A DNA stretch of 64,000 nucleotides from Littorina saxatilis (Eukaryota > Mollusca > Gastropoda > Littorinimorpha > Littorinidae): contig NC_090261.1 in the NCBI RefSeq assembly GCF_037325665.1, forward strand, positions 26,770,413 to 26,834,412. The letters are read 5' to 3'. Numbering within the stretch: the stretch's first letter is position 1; every line of letters begins with the position of its first letter. Made by a program: the position numbers and the translations under genes. The notes below the pieces were generated by a model. The model made no database searches. It was given only the letters and a program-made list of their open reading frames with translations, and was not told where the DNA came from. This document shows, piece by piece, positions 24,401 through 33,837 of this stretch.

Positions 24401-25980
24401 ATTAAGACTGCAGATACCTTAACATTTTTCTATTTCAATCAATCAATCAATATGAGGCGTATATCGCGCGTATTCCGTGGGTACAGTTCTAAGCGCAGGG
24501 ATTTTTATTTTTATTTTTTAATGTAATTTATATCGCGCACATATTCAAGGCACAGGGATTTATTTATGCCGTGTGAGATGGAATTGTTTTTACACACTAC
24601 ATCACGCATTCACATCGGCCAGCAGATCGCAGCCATTTCGGCGCATATCCTACTTTTCACGGCCTATTATTCCAAGTCACACGGGTATTTTGGTGGACAT
24701 TTTTATCTATGCCTATACAATTTTGCCAGGAAAGACCCTTTTGTCAATCGTGGGATCTTTAACGAGCACACCCCAATGTAGTGTACACGAAGGGACCTCG
24801 GTTTTTCGTCTCATCCAAAAGACTAGCACTTGAACCCACCACCTAGGTTAGGACAGGGGGGAGAAAATTGCTAACGCCCTGACCCAGGGTCGAATTCGCA
24901 ACCTCTCGCTTCTGAGCGCAAGTGCGTTACCACTCGGCCACCCAGTCCTCACTTTTCCTGCTTGCGCTAACATTTTGACACCACATACAACATTTACTAG
25001 GGACAAAGTTTTATTTTCTGGAGAAAATTGTCACTCTTTTTTTCTGCATTCAAGCGTTTGTGTTTTCCAAACCCTGAGACTTAGCTGTGAACTTGGGATC
25101 TTTATTGTGTGAGCATGCGTGCGCACAAGGGTGTTTGGAGGAGTGTCTCCATTAAGTTGACTCTGGGAAACCTATCCCTCTCCGACTTTGCAAATCAAAG
25201 CCACGACGATCGCGTCAAAATGGGTTCATAGCCAGCGCACTACCAACAGAGCTATCTCCCTTTCCCTCATACGCAAAAACGCCGTCACTCACAATGCGAA
25301 GGTTCTCCACCTCAGCAGTGTACTTGGTGGTGACCATCTGGTCGCGGCCCATCTCCGACACCAGACGCATGATGGTTTCACGACTGGCTTTGCTTTCCAG
25401 CTGTGTGTTGTTCAGCGTCTCTGTCAGTGTCACCAGCTTGCCCTTCAGCAGTGCGTTCTCTTGCACCAGGTCTGTGATCTGGAGGAAGGCAACAGATAAT
25501 TGTTCAAAACTGGAAATTTGACATGTTACATCAATACAGGGACTGTAGCACAAGTGTGGTCAAAATCCTGACTGCACCCCTGCTTCCAAACACACTCACA
25601 CTTACCAGCACAGGCACACATTCAAACATACGCAGCTGCATTGCACAGAATCAAAGCCTGAAAATTAGGGTTCTATACAGCTGTCAAAATAACTCACTGA
25701 ACAGAGATTATCAATTGATCAGTGTGACTTTAGAAGAAAGACTTTAATACGTCCTCAGGGATGTTCCTTGGATTTTGTCCTGATAGGACAAATGTCCTAG
25801 CCTTGCTGAAAGTATAGGACATTTGTCCTGAACTGTAAAAAACAATCGGTCATTTCACGTGGAAAGAAATAAGCCGTCCACATCCTCCTTTGGTACACAC
25901 ACACTGTGCCACACACCAGAGAGAGAAATATATTGTAATTGTATTCCAAACTTGCCTTCTTCTAGTTCTTGTGTGTGTGT

Positions 25981-26050
<70 letters not shown>

Positions 26051-28032
26051 CTCTGTGTGTGTGTGAGTGTGTGTTTAACAGAAAGCAAAAGATCTCAGGT
26101 AAAGAAGAAGTCAAGGTCAAAAATGAACATTTTCTGCTGCACCTGATCGCGGTCTTGTAGTAACCCTGGAACAATATGGGCTGTCTGATGGTCATTAATC
26201 TTGCTATGATCCGCGAGACTGCTTGTTCTGAAATTCGAGCAGCCACGTGTGAAGCTGTTGTTTCGGTTTGCTGAAATGCACACTGTGCAAAACATCAGTT
26301 TTCTCTCGCCATCGAAATTTAGCCATGGATAAAGTTTAAGCCATGAAGGCACAAACGTCCGTGGTGGTGTCGTCGCCGTTTTCGTACTCACACTCACAGT
26401 CACAGTGGGTCCGGTCACAGTCACACTTGACGACTGGTCATGATCTGACTGTCGAAAACACAGCTTGGGTTGGTCCTTGTCCGGTTTCAATTTCTTCGCA
26501 GGCGGCATGATCGCATTCGCAGTTTCTAGAATCTATACAACCGGAAGTTGAACTTTCGGAAATTCTTAAACTGCGCGGTCTTCAAACGGCGAAGTTACTA
26601 AACCAAACAACAGAAGACGTTGCCGATTCGGAGATTAGGAGACGTATCATCTGATGCCTGATCTAAATAAACGGATCAATGTTGCCATGTCCGACGTGGC
26701 AATAAAACGATCGGTCAGTGTCCGTCTCTGACATAAACTTATCGGACATTTGTCCGCCAGAGACACAAGGTACCGGTCATTAGACCAAGGTATCCAGCCC
26801 AGGGCCGAGCCCTGGGAACATCACTGCTTCCTATGAGCTTCAGAGACAAACAATATTTGGCATATAGTCCCAAATTAAACCCGTGGAATTGACATCACAT
26901 ACTGAAAGAAGAGCAACCGTTTGAGATTCACTCAAAGGGACTGTGAACCGACCTGAGACACATGGGGCTATATCGGGTTATTGCCCAATATTTAACAGAG
27001 AAAAATTTGAGTAGATAAGATCTTAGGAAGGAGGAAGTCTTACGTTACAATAGGGGTCTTAAACTAGGGTCTCCACTGTACACAGCTGGACATATGATGA
27101 AACCGCAGCAAACCCACTGACCTTTCTGACGAGGCGATCGATGGAGGAGGTAGAAGAGCGATCGAAAGAATCTTCACTGGTGTACAGCAATCCGTTGAGC
27201 TGAGTCACCAACTCCTTGAGTCGGCGCTCAGCCTCACCAATCTGCATTTCACTGCAGTTACGGTCGTCATGTTCTTTCCTGCAACAAAACCAGACATCAT
27301 AGGCATCAGGATAGTGAGCAGGTCTACAGATATTGTGTGTGTTTGTGTCTGTGTGTGCATGTGTGCTTCAGCTTGTGTGTGTGCCTGTCTGTCTGTATGT
27401 TTGTCTCTGTGTGTAAGTCTGTCTGTTGCTGCATGTGTATACATGTGTCACATTCCTTTTTTGATAAAGAAATGTGTTCAATCCAATGAGTGTTAATCCT
27501 TCTGTCTCATTGTTCGTTGATATTTTTGTAACTGTAAGGGGCACAAGCGTAGCGTCACTTTAAAAACTCTTCCTAAAAGTGTTAAGACACTAGGTACATT
27601 AACTGTAAACATATATATATATACAAAAGTAAAAGAAAAAAGCAACAAATGTCTTTAAATATAAAAAATAAAAAAACTTACCTCAAACGTGCTTCCAGCT
27701 CCACAACCTTGTCATTTGATTCACGCAGTTCTTGTTGAAGGGCGGAAATTGTGTACTCTCCTCGGTTGGAGACAGTGTGAACAGAGCCCATTTGGTCTTC
27801 AAGGTCGCGCACACGCTCCCTCAAAGATTGCACCAGATCAGACAGACGATTTTCATTTTCCCGATTCATCTCCAGAACATTATGCAACTCCTGAATCTTG
27901 ATGTCTTTCACTTCCAGCTGAGACTCATAATCTTTCATCTGAAATCATAAAACGAGTTAAAGAGTAATCTGCAGTTTCTGTTAAATTGGGATTTTGTGTG
28001 TGTGTTTTGAGTGTGTGTGTGTTTTGAGTGTT

Positions 28033-28104
<72 letters not shown>

Positions 28105-30635
28105 TGTGTATGCATGGAAATGGGGGAGGGAGTTGTGGTATATGTGAATGGGTTTGGGAATGGGGAAGGTAATAGGGGGTATATAATGTGATTGGAAGGA
28201 GTGGGGGCATGAAGGGGGGGGGGGGTTTCCAATGATAAGAAATGTGAAGCACAATAATACTGTGGAACGAACAGACAGAAACCTCACATCTTTCTTTCCA
28301 GGAAACACATGTATACTCCAGTAAAATGTTAAGATCAAGTGACAGAAATTGGTGACCTTCACTAAGAAGTGTCTTGTGTCTTCTCAGTAAAGGGTGTTCA
28401 TGCATGCCAAATTCCACTGTGTGGAACAGCTAGTGACCACACACACACAAAATCAACATAGAAATTAAAACAGCTAGACTCGACAAAGCCTTACCTGCTG
28501 TGTCACTCGCTCGAATTTCACTTGATATGCAGCCATATCATTGCGTGCTCTTTCCAAGGCATTTTTATCCGACTGGTACAAACCATCCACCTGCAATAAA
28601 CACAGCAAGTTCTTGTAAAGTTGTATAAGCAATCACCAACTTATGTTCATTTCTCTTGGCTTTTTTCTTTTCTTTTTCTCTTTTTGTCCTTTATTCAACT
28701 GTATGTCCATTTCTCTTGTTTTGTTTCTTTTCTTTTTGTCCTTTATTCAACTGAAAGCCTACATGGTATTTACCTCATCATGTACAAGAAACTCCATCGA
28801 ACACATTGTTCTACAGCAAATATCAAACTTAACAGTTTTTCTCACACAGTTTCATACCTCTGTCTTCTTTGATTTGTAAACTACATTTCTTGTATTTCTT
28901 TGTTTCTATGTATGCACAAACGTCCTAATACATGAAACAACCACTCAACATTTTGAAGTTACACTTATGAAAAAGTATGTAGCTATATATATATGTGTGT
29001 ACATAAATACTGGTAGTACCTACCCTGACTGCATCTGAGTGTTGAACTCTTGGGGCGGATTCCAGACTGCAAACACAAGGTGAGGTGATTGAACAGACCC
29101 TTTTCAGTCCCATTTATCATCATCATTATATTACATGTATTACCATTTTAGTGCACTATATCACCAGCTGACCAATCAGGGCTGATTCTAGGGGACCCTC
29201 TAAATGTTATAACGGTCAGACAGGGACCCTTTTTATTTATCACTCTAAAATTAAGAAAGACAAACTAAAACTTCGAACTTAAAACTGCAGGCTCATTTGG
29301 ATATAATTTCCTCAACATGTCTGTTATCATTTGCTAACAGTCAGCATATTACTTATTAGAAATAACTAATACTACATGTATATACAGTACCATCCCCTCA
29401 AAAAGCAAGCAAATCAACCAACAAATTAATAAAGCAGACATGCTTAGTTGAACTACATTACATACCTTTTATGGCTTAAAATCAACATTGTGTATATATA
29501 AATGAAAAGAAGGGCAAAGGATGGCAACAACAAAAAATAAACTACACATTGACAAGAATGTTATAAAAAAAACCCCACCCAATTACATCTACCATTCTGC
29601 ACCCATATTCTGTCAATCACACATCCTTTCTTGTCTAGAGCTTAAAAAAAAGAAAACAGAAGAAGTCACCGCACACTCGATCACTACAAGAGTGAAATTT
29701 TCTAGTTTAAAAAAAATCTTTTAGTACCTAACAAGATGCTGAATCATGTTGTCCTTTTTCCTCAGCTCTTCGCGGAAGGCTCTAATCTGCTCCTGCATCT
29801 GCAAAACATTTCAGATCAATCGTGAAGAAAAACGTGTCACTCTGGTAATTTTTAAAACACAAATGTTCAAGAAATGAACAGGACAAAAATTTTCTTTTAA
29901 AATCAGTAAGATTTCTGAGATGCAGATGCATTTAAACAAGTGGCAGATTTCTGTCTTAATCCGTTAATGTGACAAATAACATGTCAGTGTGGTCGAAATC
30001 ATGAAATCTGTTGCTCAGATGATGAAAAATTCTAATGGAGATCTACAAAGTGCTAACATGTGTATGAACATCAGTCTATCTTGTCTGCCTATGGTCCTAA
30101 GGAAAACAAAAGCTGATGTTCCAGTTTTGGTTTCACTGTCAGAACATATAATGCATTTCAGGTCTCTGAATCAGATTGCTCTGGTTAAGACTATTATCAT
30201 CTGTCACAAGTACATGTGTTTAGTTTCACTGCAGATGTTATTTTTTACAGGACTTTCTTCTTCTGTCAACATACATAGCAACTTAAAAGTCTGTGGGTAG
30301 AACTTTTAATCATGTGTTGGCTGCCTAGCTTTAAAAAAAAAAAGACGAGTTTAAGCATGTCACACATCACAACAACTCAACAAAATTCAGTATATTTGGT
30401 CAGTGAAATACGATCAAATTAATGGCTTCTTTACCTCAGCAACTGCTCGTCGTGTGACACTGCCATTGCCTCCGTTCTCATATTGCGGTTCATTATATTT
30501 GAGGATGCCTTGTCGCGGCGTGTTGCCTCGTCTGAAACCTGCCAATTCCTCTTCCAGTGATCGGATTCGCCGGGCACTTGCTGTTTCGTTCAGCTGTGGC
30601 AGAGAACCTGTCTCCAAAGGTCGGATATAACTCAT
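13825..30635 (-). CDS. CCDC170: CCDC170-like coiled-coil protein, 14 coding exons, 827 aa
   Basis: Coding exons in transcript order: 30635-30435, 29798-29728, 29066-29024, 28590-28495, 27938-27682, 27278-27122, 25478-25293, 24173-24024, 23903-23736, 23191-22991, 21328-21155, 20267-20025, 16730-16494, 14124-13825. All junctions are GT/AG and every phase is compatible; two codons (91 and 223) are split after two bases. The start is ATG at 30635 (MSYIRPLETG); an upstream in-frame GTG follows a stop and is not used. Most of the protein is charged heptad coiled coil. The C-terminal exon is conserved-looking (MLGLDVNTLAVPDYEIITRL) and ends in an arginine/serine-rich tail. CCDC170 in vertebrates (about 715 aa) is associated with Golgi-linked microtubules. 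The assignment rests on remembered similarity of the C-terminal region and overall organisation. Another long coiled-coil family, perhaps axonemal, remains possible. Confidence 0.72.
14821..15251. repeat. Giant near-perfect hairpin (foldback element) in the last intron
   Basis: Arms 14821-15027 and 15047-15251 are reverse complements over about 205 bases with only a few mismatches, around a 19-base loop. Outer ends are TATCAAATAACC and its complement. A related single end is at about 13555-13632. No coding capacity. High arm identity means it is recent or maintained. Confidence 0.9.
15410..16409. mobile_element. TTAA-flanked MITE (piggyBac-like) with long inverted arms
   Basis: TTAA at 15406-15409 and 16410-16413 flanks inverted ends AGGCACAGTAAGCCTCC. 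The left arm (15410-15560) pairs with a segment at 16016-16190 and again with the true right end at 16250-16409, so one arm is duplicated in direct order. Non-coding. Confidence 0.7.
16494..16730 (-). CDS. CCDC170: CCDC170-like exon 13 (residues 650-728)
   Basis: 237 nt, phase 0, strongly charged coiled coil (LARQVQELEEERRKQARKI). Separated from exon 12 by the longest intron of the gene (about 3.3 kb). Confidence 0.8.
16784..17158 (+). mobile_element. tRNA-derived SINE, family 2, copy in intron 12
   Basis: Head with an A-box-like TGGCCTAGTG and a degenerate B box, then the shared core (CCATGTCGGAGTTCGGTGGG) and a GAA trinucleotide tail ending at 17158. Confidence 0.75.
17160..19370. other. 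Intron 12, mostly unique AT-rich sequence
   Basis: No gene or clear transposon recognised; long T- and A-rich tracts around 18770-18960. Part of the intron between CCDC170-like exons 12 and 13. Confidence 0.5.
19373..20001. mobile_element. TA-flanked MITE expanded into a 76-bp minisatellite
   Basis: Inverted ends CAGTGGAACCCC flanked by TA. Inside, a unit of about 76 bases (containing GGAGGGAGTCTTAAAAATGA) is repeated about seven times with small variation. The intact short form of the same MITE is at 49107-49281 (175 bp), which carries one unit plus ends. Confidence 0.85.
20025..20267 (-). CDS. CCDC170: CCDC170-like exon 12 (residues 569-649)
   Basis: 243 nt, phase 0, coiled coil (LEERVHGRVSLEKNVEVEGM). 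Its donor lies only about 20 bases from the end of the minisatellite-bearing MITE at 19373-20001. Confidence 0.8.
20433..20533. repeat. 24-bp tandem repeat, 4 copies
   Basis: Unit CAGTCTCTTCATTTCTGACA plus four bases, repeated four times with one mismatch, in the intron between CCDC170-like exons 11 and 12. Confidence 0.9.
21155..21328 (-). CDS. CCDC170: CCDC170-like exon 11 (residues 511-568)
   Basis: 174 nt, phase 0. Less regular coiled coil with a distinctive core (MDRISLDLGLDMTLDALIAR). Confidence 0.8.
21441..22517 (+). mobile_element. Non-autonomous piggyBac-like DNA transposon remnant
   Basis: TTAA flanks both sides (21437-21440, 22518-22521) and the ends are short inverted CACT(T/A)T. 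An ATG at 21661 opens a frame starting MNQRRALSREEILRMLD followed by an acidic serine stretch, typical of piggyBac transposase N-termini. The catalytic region is absent and the frame loses protein character after about 50 residues, so this is an internally deleted derivative. Confidence 0.65.
22524..22670. mobile_element. Degraded copy of the CAGTGGAACCCC MITE
   Basis: Retains GACCTC, GGTCTCTAAAAGGAGGGAAG and a terminal ACGTTCCA related to the MITE at 19373-20001 and 49107-49281. The left part appears as CCCCCTC just before 21437, so the piggyBac element sits inside this copy. Confidence 0.5.
22991..23191 (-). CDS. CCDC170: CCDC170-like exon 10 (residues 444-510)
   Basis: 201 nt, phase 0, coiled coil (SRVQSLTEQLNHQLEIHRDV). 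The donor is taken as GTTGGT because only that keeps the frame with the next exon; a GTAAAC four bases on would break phase. Confidence 0.75.
23736..23903 (-). CDS. CCDC170: CCDC170-like exon 9 (residues 388-443)
   Basis: 168 nt, phase 0 (FREQLANLLSTAFESMDSSE). A short near-copy of its acceptor end (TCACACGCAACTGAAA) lies about 45 bases upstream, a small tandem duplication that could offer an alternative acceptor. Confidence 0.78.
24024..24173 (-). CDS. CCDC170: CCDC170-like exon 8 (residues 338-387)
   Basis: 150 nt, phase 0, coiled coil (MEREIVLLKERLDANQRAL). Donor GTCAGT. Confidence 0.8.
24436..24950 (-). mobile_element. tRNA-derived SINE, family 1, in intron 7
   Basis: On the minus strand the head reads like a tRNA (GGTGGCCGAGTGGTAACGC, then TTCGACCCTGG) and the tail is ATTG tetramers. 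A copy of almost the same length is at 34241-34776 on the plus strand. Confidence 0.8.
25293..25478 (-). CDS. CCDC170: CCDC170-like exon 7 (residues 276-337)
   Basis: 186 nt, phase 0 at both ends, leucine-rich coiled coil (LVQENALLKGKLVTLTETL). Acceptor CTCCAG, donor GTGAGT. Confidence 0.8.
25756..26826 (-). mobile_element. hAT-like DNA transposon derivative with TTF-type zinc-finger exon
   Basis: Ends CAGGGATGTTCC and, inverted, CAGTGATGTTCC; flanks CGTCCT and CTTCCT fit a 6-bp target duplication with one change. A minus-strand ATG at 26508 opens MPPAKKLKPDKDQPK and then FVPSWLKLYPWLNF, CTVC and RTSSLADHSKIN. This pattern matches the N-terminal TTF-type finger of hAT proteins related to ZNF862/KIAA1586. 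The transposase core is missing and a TG array (25970-26075) has grown inside. It lies in intron 6 of the CCDC170-like gene. Confidence 0.65.
25970..26078. repeat. TG microsatellite inside the hAT-like element
   Basis: About 105 bases of TG with a few substitutions. Confidence 0.9.
26990..27078. mobile_element. Half of a degraded CAGTGGAACCCC-type MITE
   Basis: GGAGGAAGTCTTA and the end GGTCTCCACTGTA resemble the right end of the MITE at 19373-20001. The left end is not recognised. Confidence 0.45.
27122..27278 (-). CDS. CCDC170: CCDC170-like exon 6 (residues 223-275)
   Basis: 157 nt. The first base completes the split arginine codon. Coiled coil (AERRLKELVTQLNGLL) followed by a serine-rich patch (DSFDRSSTSSIDRL). 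Donor GTCAGT. Confidence 0.78.
27682..27938 (-). CDS. CCDC170: CCDC170-like exon 5 (residues 138-222)
   Basis: 257 nt of heptad coiled coil (LSDLVQSLRERVRDLEDQM), ending two bases into codon 223. A CA tract (TG on the plus strand, 27994-28097) lies 60-160 bases upstream of its acceptor. Confidence 0.8.
27994..28097. repeat. TG microsatellite in intron 4
   Basis: TG array followed by a short GA run; open frames here are low complexity. On the transcribed strand it is a CA tract upstream of the exon 5 acceptor. Confidence 0.9.
28495..28590 (-). CDS. CCDC170: CCDC170-like exon 4 (residues 106-137)
   Basis: 96 nt, phase 0 at both ends, charged coiled-coil sequence (LERARNDMAAYQVKFERV). Confidence 0.75.
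29024..29066 (-). CDS. CCDC170: CCDC170-like micro-exon 3 (residues 91-105)
   Basis: 43-nt exon (SLESAPRVQHSDAVR once joined), with acceptor TTTGCAG and donor GTAGGT. Its first base exactly completes the split codon of exon 2 and it ends in phase 0, which supports it despite its size. Confidence 0.65.
29728..29798 (-). CDS. CCDC170: CCDC170-like exon 2 (residues 68-90)
   Basis: 71-nt exon (MQEQIRAFREELRKKDN), coiled coil, ending two bases into codon 91. Too short to show up as an open frame by itself. Confidence 0.7.
30435..30635 (-). CDS. CCDC170: CCDC170-like exon 1 (residues 1-67)
   Basis: Starts at ATG 30635-30633. It encodes a short non-coiled N-terminus, a charged segment (RRIRSLEEELAGFRRG) and a glycine/asparagine-rich linker. 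Donor GTAAAG, phase 0. Confidence 0.75.
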
Positions 30636-31066
30636 GATGTCTGGATGCCACTCGCCCTTGTGCACCTAACAACTCAGAAGCGACCTTTTCTCACAGAAAG
30701 TGAGGATTTGGCACCGTCTCTAATGACAGGGACAGTGTGTATACGACCAAAATATTCCTCCCAAGCGCGCTACAAGCGCAACATAGCAACAATGTCAACA
30801 AGCTGTATCTGTGCAGAAACATTAGCTCCCCGCCTGCGTTAGCCGTCGTTTGAGATCGCTATTCTACAGCAACAGGATCGGGCACTATTTTTAGGAACGC
30901 AAGGCGAGGAAGGAGTGGAACGTGAAAAATTGCTGCAAAATGCGAGATTTAGCGAGATTCGAATGACCGTGACCGGAAGGTCGTTCTTTCGCGTGGAGTG
31001 ACGAAAACAGACGGGACAGAAGTCGGATAAAAAAGGGGTACCGAGGGAAAACTGCTATTTACAATC
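30636..31066. promoter_or_regulatory. Shared divergent promoter region of the CCDC170-like and COX7A2L genes
   Basis: 431 bases separate the two start codons of oppositely oriented genes. The stretch is richer in CpG than flanking DNA (around 30760-31010) and has no transposon. A bidirectional promoter is inferred from this layout; no TATA box in a convincing position was seen. Confidence 0.5.
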
Positions 31067-31138
31067 ATGTATTACAAATTCAACAGTATGATCAACCGGA
31101 TAATGCCGTCCACGCAGTCACAAGCGTATGCCCCCCAG
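31067..31138 (+). CDS. COX7A2L: COX7A2L exon 1 (residues 1-24)
   Basis: 72 nt from ATG to CAG, donor GTGTGT. Too short to stand out as a frame; identified because MYYKF at the start and AYAPQ at the end match the vertebrate protein exactly where exon 2 would join. Confidence 0.85.
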
Positions 31139-31789
31139 GTGTGTATCTACTCATGTTCATTTTCATTCACAGATGAACCAGCGGACGGATAAACTTGATC
31201 ATTTCAATGACAATATTTGAAAATTACACAACTTATTCTTGTCTTTAGGATGGACATAATCTGTAACGCGGTCGGGATCCTTCTTCAATCCATTATCAAG
31301 GAATTATTGTGTTAGGGTAGCACTGTTCTTCTTCTTCATCTTCTTCTGCGTATTGAGGGGATCCCTATGCACTATAGAGGGCAATTATCCTCACTGCCGG
31401 GTTGGGCCTAAGCCTAAGATCCGTAGAGACTAGAGACAGAGTGAACGATAAAGTGGATAGTGTACCCATGAAAATAAAGACAGGGGTAGGTTGGTAGGCA
31501 AGCTACTGCTTTTCGCAAAACATTGACGATTGACGAACAAAATGGAGCAAGAGCGACTTGTAGACTTGATCATGTTGATGTCGTTGTTGATGTACATACG
31601 AGGAACAGGGTAGGTTCAAGGACAGATCCCTAAGGAACACCCGAGGTCACTTGGCCAACTATAGAGGTTTGGCCGTGGACAACAACTTTCTGGGTCTTCC
31701 TGGAGAGGAACTCCTTAATCTAGCGGAGAGTCTGACCATGGACGCCATGGAGGATTACCTAATCTTTGAAAATTGACCAGTTATGGGCT

Positions 31790-31832
<43 letters not shown>

Positions 31833-33837
31833 GCTGGGTCTCTCCCTCTCTCGTGCACAGACATTCACATCAAGTACACATGTTTCACTTACACACTTGT
31901 GAAGAGGAAATTAATATTTAAAAAGTATAATTAGCAACATAATGTGGCACTGGCAGTTATGAGATAGATAGATAAATAAATTTGCAGATGTCTAAGGCCG
32001 CGAGGCCTATATCTGATCTTTTGACCAGTACTATTGACTATCCTAACTTTGAGATGGCCTAGTGTAACGATCTTTTGATCGTGCCTTATTGTCTAAACTT
32101 TTCTTCCGGTGGCGTATATATTATGGCTGGGAGTAGCTTGCGTGGCCTTCGTGGCAAACACTGGGTGGCTAACCTTAGCACAGTACATGTAGTCTTTGAA
32201 CACACTGTCAATTCTGTTCTTGAAACTGTTTAATGACGGCGCCTCCACAGTTGACTTGTCCAGGGCATTCCAAGTGTCTACAACTCTGTTTGTGAAGAAG
32301 TGCTGTCTCAAGCTGGTTTTACATGCGTTTTTCTTTAACTTGTAACAGTGTCTACACACTGTGCATGAACTTGTACACTTCTATCATATCACCTCTCACT
32401 CTTCTGTAACACATACTACTGTAGGTAGTTTCATGACTTTGAGACGCTCCTCATACTCTAGGTCCTTCAAACCCGGCACACACTTTGTTGCTCTACGTAG
32501 CACACCCTCAATAAGCTTTTTGTCCTTTTCCAAGCGTGGACTCCAGGCACAGTTTGCGAATTCCAGTTATACCATACCTGTGTACTCAGAAGCACACAGA
32601 CCCACACACACATGTCGTGACACACCAAAAGACTTGAGGGATTGTGTTATTAGTATTAGTATTATTAACTACATGTAAAAACATTTTATGTGTATTCCTC
32701 CAAAAAAGTTTATGCCTAACAGTAACAGAATTTGCAGCACAAGTGATTGAGTCATTGAAATACTAATCATAAGCAAGGGAGATCACCCTTTACCGTGTGT
32801 GTCTGTGCCACTCACACAATCTACAAACCAACATGGTGTTTGAAAAGAAGCAAGCTTTGTATTTTTTATTAATAAGATCCTTATTTTGTATTGATGCAGG
32901 GTCTCAGGTCTGTGGCGAAGGAACCATCGAGAATCATCTTTGAATCATCAAAGATCCAGCCAGTCCACGAACCAGAGGTTACGATGACTCGGGCCTCCAG
33001 CACCGGTGCTGCCAAGGGTCCCAGTGCAACCGCACTGAATGAAGCTTTGGGTGTGGTGCCAAATAATGCTCGCTACCAGAAAATCATGCAGATGCAGAAC
33101 TTCTTTTTGGTGGGTGCATTTGTAGGCAATGTTTGCTTTACACTTCCTGAAGGAGGTTGTGGTAGGGTGTCCGACCAATTTTGGGTAGCCAGCCAACATT
33201 TTCAGAATAGTACAGTTTTAGGAAAAGTGCTCCACTGTCAGATCAGATGCTATACTGTCAACTCAGAAGCAGACTTCAAGCCCAAGAAGTTAGAAGTACA
33301 TAAGTTATAACTTTATACAAGAGTGAGATGAGACTTCAACTCTTGCCTTGCTTTAAATCTTTATTTTAGGATGAATATGGGACACAGTGTTGTTCCCAGG
33401 CCTTGGTCTTTTACGCATACTATTTTGATCTGACGCATTGTTCGGATCCCCAGGCTGGTCGAATGTAAGATAGTTTTGACATGTAGGATGTCTTCTAACA
33501 CAGCAACATTTTGTGGCCAAGACAATTTGACCAATATGGTTTGAATTGAAGCCGGGTCCAACTGATCTATTTCCTCTGTATCTGGGGACAACAGTAAGTT
33601 CAAGCTATATGACAATTGTCTGGCACTTTGCACAATACGATGCATTGAATAAACAAGCATGATCTTTAACTTTCTCTTTATTTTTGTTTTCAGAAAGAAG
33701 ACGGCAGACTGGTGTGGCAGAAATTTGGCCATGACCGTGCACTTTTCTACACCACCGTGGCTCTGTGTTTCGTGGGTTCAGCATTGTTGGGTGCTCAGCT
33801 CCTCAAGATGGCTTTTCCACGCACGAACCAGGATTGA
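31067..33837 (+). CDS. COX7A2L: COX7A2L / SCAFI-type cytochrome c oxidase subunit 7A-related protein, 141 aa
   Basis: Three coding exons, 31067-31138, 32900-33109 and 33694-33837, all joined in phase 0 with GT/AG junctions. Exon 1 encodes MYYKFNSMIN...AYAPQ, closely matching the start of vertebrate COX7A2L (MYYKFSGF...YSPQ). Exon 2 opens GLRSVAKEPSRIIFESSK, matching the GLKP...PPIIF region. The end of exon 2 and exon 3 form the COX7A domain (RYQKIMQMQNFF, then DGRLVWQKFG) with one membrane helix (ALFYTTVALCFVGSALLGAQ). In vertebrates COX7A2L (SCAFI) bridges complexes III and IV in the inner mitochondrial membrane. The protein is somewhat longer than human (about 114 aa) because of a threonine/alanine/glycine-rich insert before the COX7A domain. 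Confidence 0.88.
31555..31770 (-). mobile_element. LINE reverse-transcriptase fragment
   Basis: The minus strand encodes pieces such as KEFLSRKTQKVVVHGQTS and VTSGVPQGSVL. The latter is the conserved reverse-transcriptase motif of CR1/L2/jockey-type non-LTR elements. Interrupted by stops; lies in COX7A2L intron 1. Confidence 0.65.
31790..31830. repeat. CT microsatellite
   Basis: About 40 bases of pure CT. Confidence 0.9.
32093..32580 (-). mobile_element. LINE ORF2 C-terminal fragment
   Basis: The minus strand reads LIEGVLRRATKCVPGLKDLE and, after a broken stretch, RQHFFTNRVVDTWNALDKST and SLNSFKNRIDSVFKDYMY. This is the usual C-terminal region downstream of the reverse transcriptase in CR1/L2-like LINEs. 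Several stops and a frame change lie between the two parts. Confidence 0.65.
32900..33109 (+). CDS. COX7A2L: COX7A2L exon 2 (residues 25-94)
   Basis: 210 nt between acceptor TTGATGCAG and donor GTGGGT. The ATG inside the acceptor is intronic and not a start codon. Confidence 0.87.
33380..33520 (+). mobile_element. Truncated relative of the 48167-48890 element
   Basis: CAGTGTTGTTCCCAGGCCTT followed by CTGACGCATTG matches the left end of the element at 48167. The right end was not found. Lies in COX7A2L intron 2. Confidence 0.5.
33694..33837 (+). CDS. COX7A2L: COX7A2L exon 3 (residues 95-141)
   Basis: 144 nt including the TGA stop at 33835-33837, after acceptor TTTTGTTTTCAG. Same length as the last exon of the COX7A paralogue at 50978-51121. 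Confidence 0.88.
   Translation, partial: KEDGRLVWQKFGHDRALFYTTVALCFVGSALLGAQLLKMAFPRTNQD

Noticed and set aside
30636-30665. Upstream GTG as start of the CCDC170-like protein
   Set aside because: A stop codon directly precedes it and GTG starts are not expected in animal nuclear genes; the ATG at 30635 is better.
32361-32678. Plus-strand 105-residue frame
   Set aside because: It is the antisense of the LINE C-terminal fragment at 32093-32580.
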